Assembly (NCBI GenBank): GCA_905221605.1
Contig: CAJNDS010000406.1
Location: 37,501-100,000 of the forward strand
Direction of reading: 5' to 3'
DNA from: Symbiodinium natans
Taxonomy: Eukaryota > Sar > Dinophyceae > Suessiales > Symbiodiniaceae
DNA length: 62,500 bases
The notes under the pieces are model-generated. The model saw nothing but the letters and a program-made list of their open reading frames with translations, had not been told where the DNA came from and ran no database searches. Position 1 is the first letter of the stretch. Every line of letters starts with the position of its first letter. The translations under genes and the position numbers were made by a program. This document shows positions 12,201 to 21,340 of this stretch, in pieces.

Positions 12201-14561
12201 CATCACCAGCGGCAGCTTGGGTGTGATGGGGGCAGGACTGCCTTTTGCCATTGGCACGCAGGCCTTGGGTAGCATGGGTAGCCCTGTAGAGCCTGTAGAG
12301 TCAAAAAGATGCGAAGACATGCGCAGGTGGCAAACCCAGATGCCTTAACCATCTTAATTGATGGGGACGGCTCCTTCGGCATGACCAACATGGATCTCCA
12401 GACTGTGAAGAGGCCTCGCACATTCCCGCACCACTTGTCCCTTGTCCTGTGCTCGATTTCAGAGGTTCGTGCACGTGCTGGCATGTGCCAGTCGAGCGGG
12501 TCCTGAGTTGTCCACGCAAACTCCAACTTACGCACAGGAAGGATTTTCATAGCGGATCAGCACAAGCAGCAACACTCCGCTTCTTGTTCCGAAAGAACAC
12601 TGTGTCCAGGCTTGCCAGGCCAGGAAAGCAGTACTCCTCTTTGGGTCCCTCTTCGGACTTTTCCCGGAAAGGTTTCACAAAGATTTCACAATGCATCCTG
12701 AAGCGAAGTGCTGACATGCCTGCTTTTAACAGAGTGGCGAGGAGGCGCTAGGCACGCAGGCTACAAGGCCAGCCCTTTATGACAGGATTTCCGATGAAAC
12801 TGTATTCTCCCGGGTTTAAATTCTAGATGCTAGGTGTCGTCGCTTCTGGCTTGCTCTTCGTTGATTGAAGCCGGATTAGACACTGGGCCAGAGAACGATG
12901 AATGTGGGCGGGGGCAGGAGAGGAGGATGCTTTTTGGCAAGCTTGTGTGCATCAGGGCCACAGCAGTCGTGTACTTGCTTTGTCCCATGGCGCGTATTCT
13001 GGATGTTGCTTGGCGCTGTACGTGTCCTCCGCCTCATCGTCTGCGCTTTGCAGCATCCATGTCTCGACTTACTCATTCAAGAAAAACTGACGCTTGGAGC
13101 TATTGAGTTTCCAATCAGCACGTGCTTGAATCCACAAGTCTCCAGTCTCCGAAGCTGTGTGCCCATTCCAACTTTCGAATATACGCATTCAAACTCAGTT
13201 CCAGATACTATGTGCCCTATTTGCTGTGTGGCCTACGTGCTGTTGCGGCGTTCCAGTTTCAATCCGCAACGCTCCTCCGAATTCTCATCTTGTTCTGGGG
13301 TTCCTTTGAAGCCACGCTTTCCATTCTTCGAGTCTTGAATGCCCTGTTTTGTAATTCAGCAGTTTTCCGCTTGCTACGCTTTAACTTTTGACCCTTGCTT
13401 AGCGGAGAAGGCTCTGCAATTCAGACTTTAACAAGTGCAGGTACAACTTGCCCGTCAAAATCGCGGTGATGAATGACGACAGGTGTCTTTCGGGTAGGAA
13501 ATCGCGGGGGGAGTAGATTCGCACCGTGCCAGGCAGCAAATGGTTTGGGTCTGGCAGCGGCTGTTCTTTGACGGCCGTTACATCAGTGCGGCTTTGTGGC
13601 AGACATTCGTTATCCAGCAATGAAGTCGCAGTTGAAGTGTAGTGAAGCGTGTTCAAAGTTCTTCGCAACGAGATCGTGTGTGACCATTGAGGTGACCAAC
13701 ACGAACCCCGACTTTGTCGCCCTTGCCAAGGTGTTGGACAGCTGTACCGTAAAAACGTCCACAGACCTTGTGCAATGTGCCACGTGAGTCATGAAAATAG
13801 TGACGATCTGATGACGAGCTTATGACGCCTTTTCGTAGAAGCAGAAGTGGAGTCCAGGGCAAAGGTGGCCCGAGTGAACTGCGCCTCGGTGTGTGGCCGA
13901 TGCGGAAGGCCTATGGAATACACGCTGTCCATTGCGACAATGAAGCAGACCTGCCGAAGGCATCGGTCAGAGCGACGGGGGGTAATACGGGAGTCTTCAA
14001 AAAGGAGTACAAGACGGAGTACAAACACGCTTAAAAATGCTAAAAATATTATGCTAAAGATAACGCATCTCCTCTGTTGCTCAGGTTGTTGAAGAATGGC
14101 TGACACATGATGGTCCGATGCTGGTCGACTTCAAGGTGGTCCCCACCTTGGAGAACCTCTTCTTTTCTTTTTTTTTTTGGGGGGGGAGGGGGGGCAGAGC
14201 AGAGAGCTCTTTCTTTTGAGAAAAACAATCTGAATCAACATGGCTACTTGGGCATGCTTTTCACGTTGTGCTCTCCTACACACAACATGGCAAGACATGG
14301 CAAGTTAAATCTGGTGTTGGGGAAGGAAGGGCGTGCGGGGGCGGGGGGGGGAGCACGCGAGGTTCCTGACATTTGCTTGCCCATGGTGGCGCCTGGCAAG
14401 GCCTTCTCTGTTGCATGAATGCCATGAAGCAGGGACTCCTAGTGACGCAGGCTCTCGACGAAATGATACTGTTACCAGATCGAGACGCTGTTCTGGGGAC
14501 CGATGAGGTCGGTGCTGTAGCCCGCGTTGCGCTCGTTTTGTGGAAGCTTTGGAAGCTTTAG
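6248..14561 (+). CDS. ILV2: acetolactate synthase (acetohydroxyacid synthase), catalytic subunit; 28 exons
   Basis: A TPP-dependent enzyme that condenses two pyruvates, or pyruvate and 2-oxobutyrate, in the first common step of branched-chain amino-acid synthesis; probably plastid or mitochondrial. Exons: 6248-6305, 6377-6446, 6566-6623, 6753-6803, 6870-6950, 7311-7361, 7489-7530, 7595-7651, 7735-7839, 7935-7986, 8049-8116, 8216-8280, 8361-8413, 8495-8547, 11373-11444, 11616-11666, 11774-11830, 11890-11955, 12006-12121, 12189-12261, 12327-12412, 13441-13482, 13533-13587, 13692-13730, 13909-13959, 14085-14135, 14362-14400, 14451-14561. They total 1773 nt and keep one frame of 590 codons plus stop. 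Family motifs appear in order: VFGYSGG, the catalytic Glu in SAHEQ, TSGPGLTNL, SGQVPTG, TRSCTKWN, SGRPGPCHIDLPK, KRPILYVG, NADCIIAVG, SRFDDRTTG, VGNHQM, TSGSLGVMGAGLPFAIG, the TPP motif GDGSF through VMND, and LDEMILLPD. No start Met or transit peptide was found, so the 5' end is incomplete. The exon at 8216 and the end of exon 3 are the least certain boundaries. Confidence 0.95.
9246..9359 (+). repeat. (TA)n tract followed by polypyrimidine tract
   Basis: Alternating TA/TG dinucleotides to about 9290, then about 66 bases of almost pure C and T with CCCTCCCC-type runs. It is intronic and could form triplex structures. Confidence 0.8.
9420..9720 (+). repeat. diverged tandem duplication inside intron
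   Basis: The segment around 9510-9560 (GCGCGTCCCTCCGG, then GCTCACGGAAACAT, then CCGGTA) recurs around 9635-9700 with the same order of motifs, separated by roughly 125 bases. A shorter third match, CCTCCCGGCTCACCGGTA, lies near 9431-9448. Confidence 0.5.
10319..10351 (+). repeat. (TG)n microsatellite
   Basis: TG dinucleotide tract with minor interruptions, in the long intron of the acetolactate synthase gene. Similar short GT tracts occur near 8145-8168 and 21640-21658. Confidence 0.85.
12413..13440 (+). other. 1-kb intron of the acetolactate synthase gene
   Basis: Second-longest intron of the gene, with donor GC and acceptor AG/G. The flanking exons join as KR then YNLPVKIAVMND. Open frames inside it (for example 12898-13338) have no recognisable domain. 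Confidence 0.75.
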
Positions 14562-16679
14562 GTGCCTGGCGGGACATTTGCAGCTTATGCACGTGGCGTT
14601 GCAGTGCCAGGAGTTGGGGAGCATGAAGTTCGAAGGCTTAGCGCCATCTTGAGAGCGGAGCGGCCAATGATCCACAATGATCCGCAGATATCCGCATATG
14701 TTCTCTTCCTCACAATATTTGAACAGTTTGGAGTGTTCCAAGCTCTCTTTGTTGGCGGAGTGTGTGCCGTTTCTCAGCAGCCTCAAAGCAAGGCCTTCTC
14801 AACTCACGGAGCCGCCTCTGGCGGATTGCAAATTCAAGAGCAGTACAGCCAAAGTATTTGTACTAGTAGGTTCTGCAAGTGCGGACGAATCGTAGATTCC
14901 GAGTTCAACGCTGCCCAAGCGCTGAACTTGTCGTGTTAGTGCAACGGAGAGCCCCAGCTCATGCTCTGTCGCGCGGAATGTAAGAGAAAGTAAGAATGAG
15001 CGAAGGAAAATGTCACAGAGGTGTAAGAGAATGCAACTTGCAGCTGGCGTCAGGCCTGCAACAGGCAGTCTGAAAGCTCGCCTCTATGGCGTGTGGCCAT
15101 TTGGCTTCCCAGTAGTTTCATAGGTAGTTGAAAATGACCCGCCATACTGTCCGGAAGTGAGAGGTTTCCAGTGGCTCCATGCTTTCAGTACTGCCTGCGC
15201 CTTGCACCTTCTCGGTGCTTCTGCAGTTCGGCCATCCCGCTGCGCAGTACTTCCGCAAGGCAGACGAGTTCCGAGTTCAGGGAAGCATATCATGGACGCG
15301 CCGATACAGATACAGAGTGTGTAACAGCATGCGAAGTAAGCTGGAGAAACGCAGGTGCGAGGCGGTGGAGTGTTATCAGATTTGGACTATGTGTTGTTCA
15401 CCACCTACTTCGCTGGGCCTCTTAAAGATGTTGAGTTCAATGATGAATTTCAAGTTTTGAAGTGGAAGAGTTTTTGGATTGCAATTTGAGCTCCGCATTT
15501 CGTCATGTGGATTCGTGTACTCCAGTCCTTTTTTTGGCTGAGGCCATCTGTGCCGTCTGGATGTTCCTGGAGTCCACTCTCCTGTGGCCTCTAGTGGATT
15601 ATTGTCCACTGTTTGTGGAAGCTTCTTAGAATTGTACATTGAGCAAGTACAAATTCACACTCAGCCATGCCATACCATGTCCATGTTTTTCCACACTATT
15701 GGTGCCAGCATGTACCAGCCATGCCTGCAATGTGGCAAGCATTTTTAAGCGCACACCCGGCACCCACTCAGGAGTTCAAGATGCTTTTCTTCTGGTGGCT
15801 AGTGCACCGAACTTGTCTGATCTGATTCGTCTCTGGCTTGCAGGGGTTCTTTGTTCCAGCTGCGCTATGGGAAGCCTTGACTTTGGATGCATGCCGAGGT
15901 GCCCTGAGTACAAAGGTGCAGCGTATCTATGGCATTGGACTTACAGTGAGCAGTAAACTACCTAGGATTGTGGTTTGCATGCCTTGTTTGGAGCTTCGGG
16001 ATTTGCATCTGAGTTCACATAGCCAAGCAACTCTTTTCGTTACTGCTCTTGATGGCCCTCCTGGCATCTCCTGGCCCTCCCGTCAGTACGATGGCAATCG
16101 GTGATGTTATGTTTTATGTTTTTCTCGTGTTTTTTCGGACCCCCCCCCCCCCCGACGAGGTACCTATGCGCCCCTATCCCTTGATTCTCATTCGAAATTC
16201 AATCTAAAATAAACCTCTTACAAAATCCTGTAAACTTAATCAACCCGTAGATGCCGACATGAAGTTGATGAATCACAACATCTCAAGAAGCCAACATGAA
16301 CCCCGAAAAGTGCCTGTGTATAAAAACATGGTCACCCCTGTACGGGACCGAATTGCCTGCTTTCCTGCGCATGAATTGCTGGCATTGCTCAGGCCAAACC
16401 TTGGTGTTACTGAAAGTATAGAATCTCCAGTCAGATTTTGTTTTATGTGAGTCATGTTGTTGAATGTTGTCGAATTGACTGTTTGCATGGAACCCCTGGC
16501 TGACTGTCCCCATGGCGTCCCCATGGCGTCAGAATAGTCTTGGCAAAATTTGGAGAGGCATTTGCAGGATAGCCGTGAGTGCCAGTATTTCGGAGTATGT
16601 CGAGGCAAGCTACTGCCTAGCCCTTGCCTTCTTGAATGTAGATGTGGGTCAGTGTTCTTTTGTGACAGTGTGAGCTCAG
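14562..16679. other. intergenic or unrecognised exons
   Basis: Starts right after the acetolactate synthase stop. Plus-strand pieces such as FGHPAAQYFRKADEF (near 15230-15275) and a block near 15680-15810 read like protein but have no clear splice frame. A run of 14 C lies at 16140-16153. These could be upstream exons of the unrecognised gene at 16680. Confidence 0.3.
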
Positions 16680-17846
16680 GTACTCACACATCAAACCTAC
16701 CTACAAGAACGCAGACACAAAGTACTACGACAAGTTCATTGCCGTGCTGCACAAGGTGGACCAGTTGCTGTTGTCACATGATTCTTACAGCGTTTGCTTC
16801 TCCTAACTCTGGCTTGCTATGAGCTTTGATGCTGGTATCCTGTCCAAAACACCTGGGATGCACTTAACGGGTCCCGTGCATAAACATGATCTGCTCGGCA
16901 TGTCAGCCTTTGGTTTACAGGCAGCCTTGCCGGCGATGCCAGCAACTTCAAGCACACTGCCTGAAGTCAGCAACAAAGACGAGGCTTGCTTGGTGTGACA
17001 ATGTGTAGCAATAACCCATGGTGTTCAAGACTTGTCACAGTCGCTCTAGTTTGTTTTGATGTTCATGGCTTTGCAGCACTCGGGATGTACCCGTGGGTTG
17101 GAAACCCGCTGCTTGGTTCAGATGTTCCTGCGGCTATCGCAGACGTCCCGCAATCTTGGGCCAGAACCTGGCGGGGTCTCGATTGGCTCTGGAAGCGTTC
17201 CGTGGCACCTACACGAAACCCGAAAGACAGATACACCGTGCCAAACGTTTACAACTGAAAGTGCTGGACGTCATCCCAGTGACATGCAGTGGGCAGGACA
17301 CTGCACCGTGTGTGAGTCCCAACGGCGGGGATTGTCACCGTTGGGGATGGAGGTCTCGAAGCCCTACGGCGCTACGGCTTGCCTTGGATTTGAAGTCAGT
17401 AGCCTGTGCTCTCTTACCATCTCTTACCACAGCTGCCCTGGCTTTCCTCCGGAGGCCTTTCAAGTGTTCAGCATCCTTTCACATCTCTTTTGATCGAGGG
17501 TGATATGCAGACAGGAAGCAGCTCTCGGCGACAAAGCAAAAACTTGTACGATGTTTGTTCGTGAGTGTTGTTTGTCCTGTAGCTTGGCATACCCTCCGCC
17601 CTCAGCTCAACGACACAAAGCCATTGTCCCCAAACCCTGCGCTTGATGCCATCATGACATGTCAAAGCACCGCAAGAGTGTGTGCTCTGACGGGACTGGC
17701 CGGCTGCGACAGGTTATTCGCGACATGCTCGACAAGAAAGCTTCATGAAGTTTCATGAATCGTTGTTTCACAATCGCGGAAACGTTGCAAACTACGTGCA
17801 GCTCCTGCAACAATGGAAGGCAGGAGATCCGAAATGGAGTCGCTAG
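16680..17846 (+). CDS. unrecognised multi-exon gene, partial
   Basis: Not recognised. An exon at 16680-16755 (acceptor AG/G, donor GT) encodes a 25-residue charged, tyrosine-rich segment containing NADTKYYDKFIAVLHK. It splices in phase to 16921-16983 (acceptor AG/G, donor GC), giving a Pro/Ser/Thr-rich linker ending EVSNKDE. A possible further exon around 17160-17300 reads LALEAFRGTYTKPERQ. A likely C-terminal piece ends at the stop 17844-17846 with KAGDPKWSR. The joins after 16983 are not resolved, and the start is unknown. The exon edges match those of the acetolactate synthase gene, which is the main support. Confidence 0.4.
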
Positions 17847-18656
17847 AGCAGAGATGGTGCTGTTGCCTTGAGGGATGAGGTGCCCATGACGTGCAACCAT
17901 GCGCAGAGTGCTTTCTGCTATGCTGAAAACATGCTGACAAGCGTTGGCTCAGCAATTACAAAGAGGTGATAGTCTAGACATGTCTAGACCGAAGATATCA
18001 GTAGCAAGCTGAGTGCTTTTTTCCGTGCACACGTGCAAGATCACACTTTGGCATTTCCATGATCTGTGCTGCGCATGGGACGATGGGCTCGGCACGCAGC
18101 ATCGAGCATGCCCAACCTAGGCTTCGTGAATCTTCGTGACTTGTGTGAGCTTAAGCCGTGCTTGCTTAAAGATGCTTTCGATGCTTTCGTAGACCGCGGT
18201 TCCCAGACCCTGAAGGTCTGAAAGCTCCAGGGTCGCATCAAAGCTCCTTCTCAATGCAGCGCGACGTGGGGTGCCAAGACACGTGAGAACGATCAAGATG
18301 ATTTCAAGATGATCAAGCACACTTCAAGCACGGGCAACATGGACTTCAGGATGTGATGTGGATGCAGTGCAGAAGGCAGTGCCCCCAGGCTTCGATTTCT
18401 TTTTGTAGTCCTGTGGGACCAGATGGAGCTGCCAGCAAAGGCATAGCCATGCGGGCTGATCCCAACATAAGGAGCAAGAAGATTTTCATTGCCAGCTGAG
18501 TTGGCCGTGCTGCAATGTTTGGTAGCAATGTCGGCTATGAGGAGTGAGCATTCCGGCCGACCGGCATTGAGCTCACTGCTCAGTGTGTCGCAGCCTAAGA
18601 AGTGGAGGCAGGTCTCTATTTGCCGCACGTGTCGTTGGCTAAGCGCCATCCTGCAG
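17847..18656. other. no recognised gene
   Basis: Between the stop of the unrecognised gene and the first ankyrin-like exon. A minus-strand open frame (18293-18850) overlaps the ankyrin-like exon and shows no domain, so it is probably a shadow. Confidence 0.3.
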
Positions 18657-19919
18657 GCCGACACGTCACAGCCCCTACAGCAACTGCTGCGCGCACGTGC
18701 AGAGGTGGATGCAACCGTCACAAGCCCAGATGCAATCCAGGCAAGATATCGGCATACTTTGTGTGCTCGCGAACTTCCCCTCACCCTATGATCCACACCT
18801 TGGCTCCGAGGCATGTGGATGTTGGGACTGCAGTGGGTTGTGGGCTGCACCCCCCCCCCCCCCCCCCCTATATAGTCCTTTGCTCCTCTGGTCCTGCTGT
18901 CCCCTGGTCGCGTTGTTAAATGACATCTTCCTCAGTCAAACCAATGTGAAATGATGTGAACAGGTCAACAATGCTTGAGCTGAAAGGGCCCTTGCTAAGG
19001 GGCGGGCAATTTGTCTAAGTTAAGTGCCCACCCAACCCAACCCAGCCTGAAAGATGCTCGGGGGGTCGTCTGTGTGCTGACGTGCTTTCTGATTATTGTT
19101 GCCCGAAATTCCCACAGGTAGGTGGGAGGCAATGTGAGAGCGAGAGCTGGTGTGCAGGAATGTGCAGGTGTTTGCAAGTCTGTCCGGCCTCGCCAATCGC
19201 AGCGTGCGAGTGCCGGACGTGGAATTTGGGGGGGGCTGGCATTTGGCACTCCAAAAAGCCTGTGGGGTGGGCACTGCGAGAAAATGTATTGGCGGATCAT
19301 CGGGGGGCCTAGAAGTTTCTCATGAATCATGTGACGGTGTGCGCTGCAGAGGTCATTCGCAGGGAGCATGTGACATCGTGTGGGGGTGGGCGGTCGTTTC
19401 GCGGGTTTGGAATCAACACCCAGATTATCTGTCAGTGGAAGACGCGACACGGACAACAAGTCAGTGGGCAATTGGTATCTGCTGATGTCTGATCATGGAG
19501 CTCCAGAACTCCGCAGATGTGAGTCCTCAGGCGAATGATGGGCGCAGCGCGTTGCACATCGCAGTTGCCGCGAGCTCGGGTAGACAGGCAGACGCCGACA
19601 TGGGCAGCAACTCAGCAAATAGCGCTTGTCCTGTCTGGTCGAGGCATGGGAACGAGGTGCTGCCGCATCGAAGTTGGTGGAGGCCCGAGCTTTGGTTCCC
19701 AGTTTTCTGCTTGGAACCATTTGGAGCCTCGACTTTTTCCAGCTCCTTACAGGTCGTTATCTCGTGTCCGCAGCATGGGTTTCAGCATGGCTTATACATT
19801 CTCAGCACGTGTAGCGTTCGCAAAGTTCGTGCATGGTCCTTGATCTCACAGCAGGCTGGCGCTTCACGAGACTTGCAGGACAAGCACGGCCTCACACCAA
19901 CAGTTGCTTGGACAAAAAG
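18657..19919 (+). CDS. ankyrin-repeat-like protein, partial exons
   Basis: Three short exons with dinoflagellate-type borders resemble ankyrin repeats, which are protein-interaction modules. Exon 18657-18740 (AG/G acceptor, GC donor, 28 codons) contains LQQLLRARAEVDAT. The exon from 19531 to about 19579 (AG/G acceptor, GT donor) contains NDGRSALHIAVAASSG and joins in phase to the first, reconstituting a helix-loop-helix repeat. Exon 19855-19919 (AG/G acceptor, GTGAGT donor) contains AGASRDLQDKHGLTPTVAW. Helix-forming exons are missing between the second and third. A downstream piece around 20060-20110 with APLHLATWFIH may be another repeat. Start, stop and total length are unknown. Confidence 0.5.
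18850..18868 (+). repeat. 19-base poly-C run
   Basis: Uninterrupted run of 19 C followed by TATATAG. It lies inside an intron of the ankyrin-like gene if that gene model holds. Confidence 0.85.
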
Positions 19920-20655
19920 GTGAGTGTTTGTCGCGTCTCATATGGCTTATCCAACCTACGATACAGCACTTCACGACTCTTCAAGAAAGTTTCATGAAGC
20001 ATACCCGCAACAGCATTGGCTCAGGAGTTGGCCAGACGACGAAATCGAGTCAATGTATGACACATCCAAAACCTGGGCTGCACCTTTGCATCTTGCAACC
20101 TGGTTCATACACTTGCAAAGTGAAGATGTTCATGAGACTTATGAGCTGCGGTACATGCTGGCTCAATCAGTGGAGTAGAACGTGCCCGGACATGGTCACT
20201 TCCTGTGAAGCGCAAAGGCCGTTGATTTCGTCTCGGAGTCAGAAGTGGGATTCAGTTCAGCGATGTTCAGAGAAGGCCGCCACAGTGATGGGAGATGATG
20301 TTGCAGCTAAGCAGGCCCGTTCATTGAGCTTGAACGTCACATGTCGTTTTGCATGTGTCGGGTTCCGCCACCCTTCAGAAGATATCGTCACGCGCCCCGC
20401 CTCGGCTTGGCCCAGTGTGGGGCAATCGATCTGGAAGAATGGTTGGGATTTAGGGTTGGGCGGGGCGGACACCGACTTCGGTGTGTCGATGCTAGCCACG
20501 CATACATCCTGCGCCCGGCAGCAATGCGAGAATGGGCCGTTGGGAGAGGATTGCGCTTGGACGTTTGTTGCGACTAGCAGCTCTAGTGTACTATACGAAT
20601 TAGTGCACCGGAGGTTCCGGACTCGACTTAATGCAAAAAGCAAAATGCAGAGGCC
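19920..20655. other. possible downstream ankyrin-gene exons
   Basis: A plus-strand frame at 19924-20178 contains SRKFHEAYPQQHWLRSW and APLHLATW, which look coding. No firm exon borders were found. The 251-codon frame that overlaps it (19904-20659) has no recognisable domain. Confidence 0.3.
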
Positions 20656-20890
20656 GTGATTCAGGAAACCAGGATTCAGGAAACTAGGAGATTCAGGAAA
20701 CCAGGCGATTCACGAAACCACGCGATTCAGGAAACTATGCGATGCAGGCGGAAACCACGCCATGCCGGAAACCACGCGATTAAGGAACCGCGTGATTCAG
20801 AAAACCACACGATTCAGGTAACCGCGCGATTCGGAAAATCAAGCTTCAGGAAACCACGTGACTCCAGAAGCCGCCTGATTCAGGAAACTT
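20655..20890 (+). repeat. degenerate ~16-base tandem array
   Basis: About 14 diverged copies of a unit close to GATTCAGGAAACCACGC. The core AGGAAACCA is best preserved, and the GATTCA half is lost in several copies. No internal gene. Confidence 0.8.
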
Positions 20891-21186
20891 GTCCAGCTTA
20901 CCACCCCCGCCACCGACCCTTTAAAATTCAGGGTGGGATGGGGTTGGGTTGGGGTGGGGCCCATCACCTGCAAACTCAACTTTAACAAACAATTCTAGTG
21001 CACGCAGCGGCGTGTGGACATCCGACGGGGCTAGGGAGGTGCGCTCAAGAGTACAATGGTGTAGCTTGTCAGAAATGAACTGGTTTCGGGCAGCAGTGCT
21101 ACACCGTGACTATCTGTACACCTCGTGTTTCTTTTTTTCAGGCGCGTCTAAATCGGGCAATCCCAACCCGATGTTTGCGGTTGACA

Positions 21187-21340
21187 GACATGCCTTTCAG
21201 TTCGCATGGTGGAGCAATTGCTGATTTGGGTAGCTCACCAAGACGTTCGCGAGTTTTGTCATGACCAAGCAATGGATCTTCGCGACCGAGAAGCAGTTGC
21301 AGCGCACATCGCAAATTATCACAACAAATCAACTCGATGA
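21187..21340 (+). CDS. orphan terminal exon, function unknown
   Basis: A plus-strand frame ends at the stop 21338-21340 and encodes about 50 residues containing VRMVEQLLIWVAHQDVREF, then AVAAHIANYHNKSTR. Composition is strongly protein-like with no repeats. The upstream boundary is uncertain: an acceptor could lie near 21187 or 21197. It could be the C-terminus of the ankyrin-like gene or of a separate gene. No family recognised. Confidence 0.35.
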
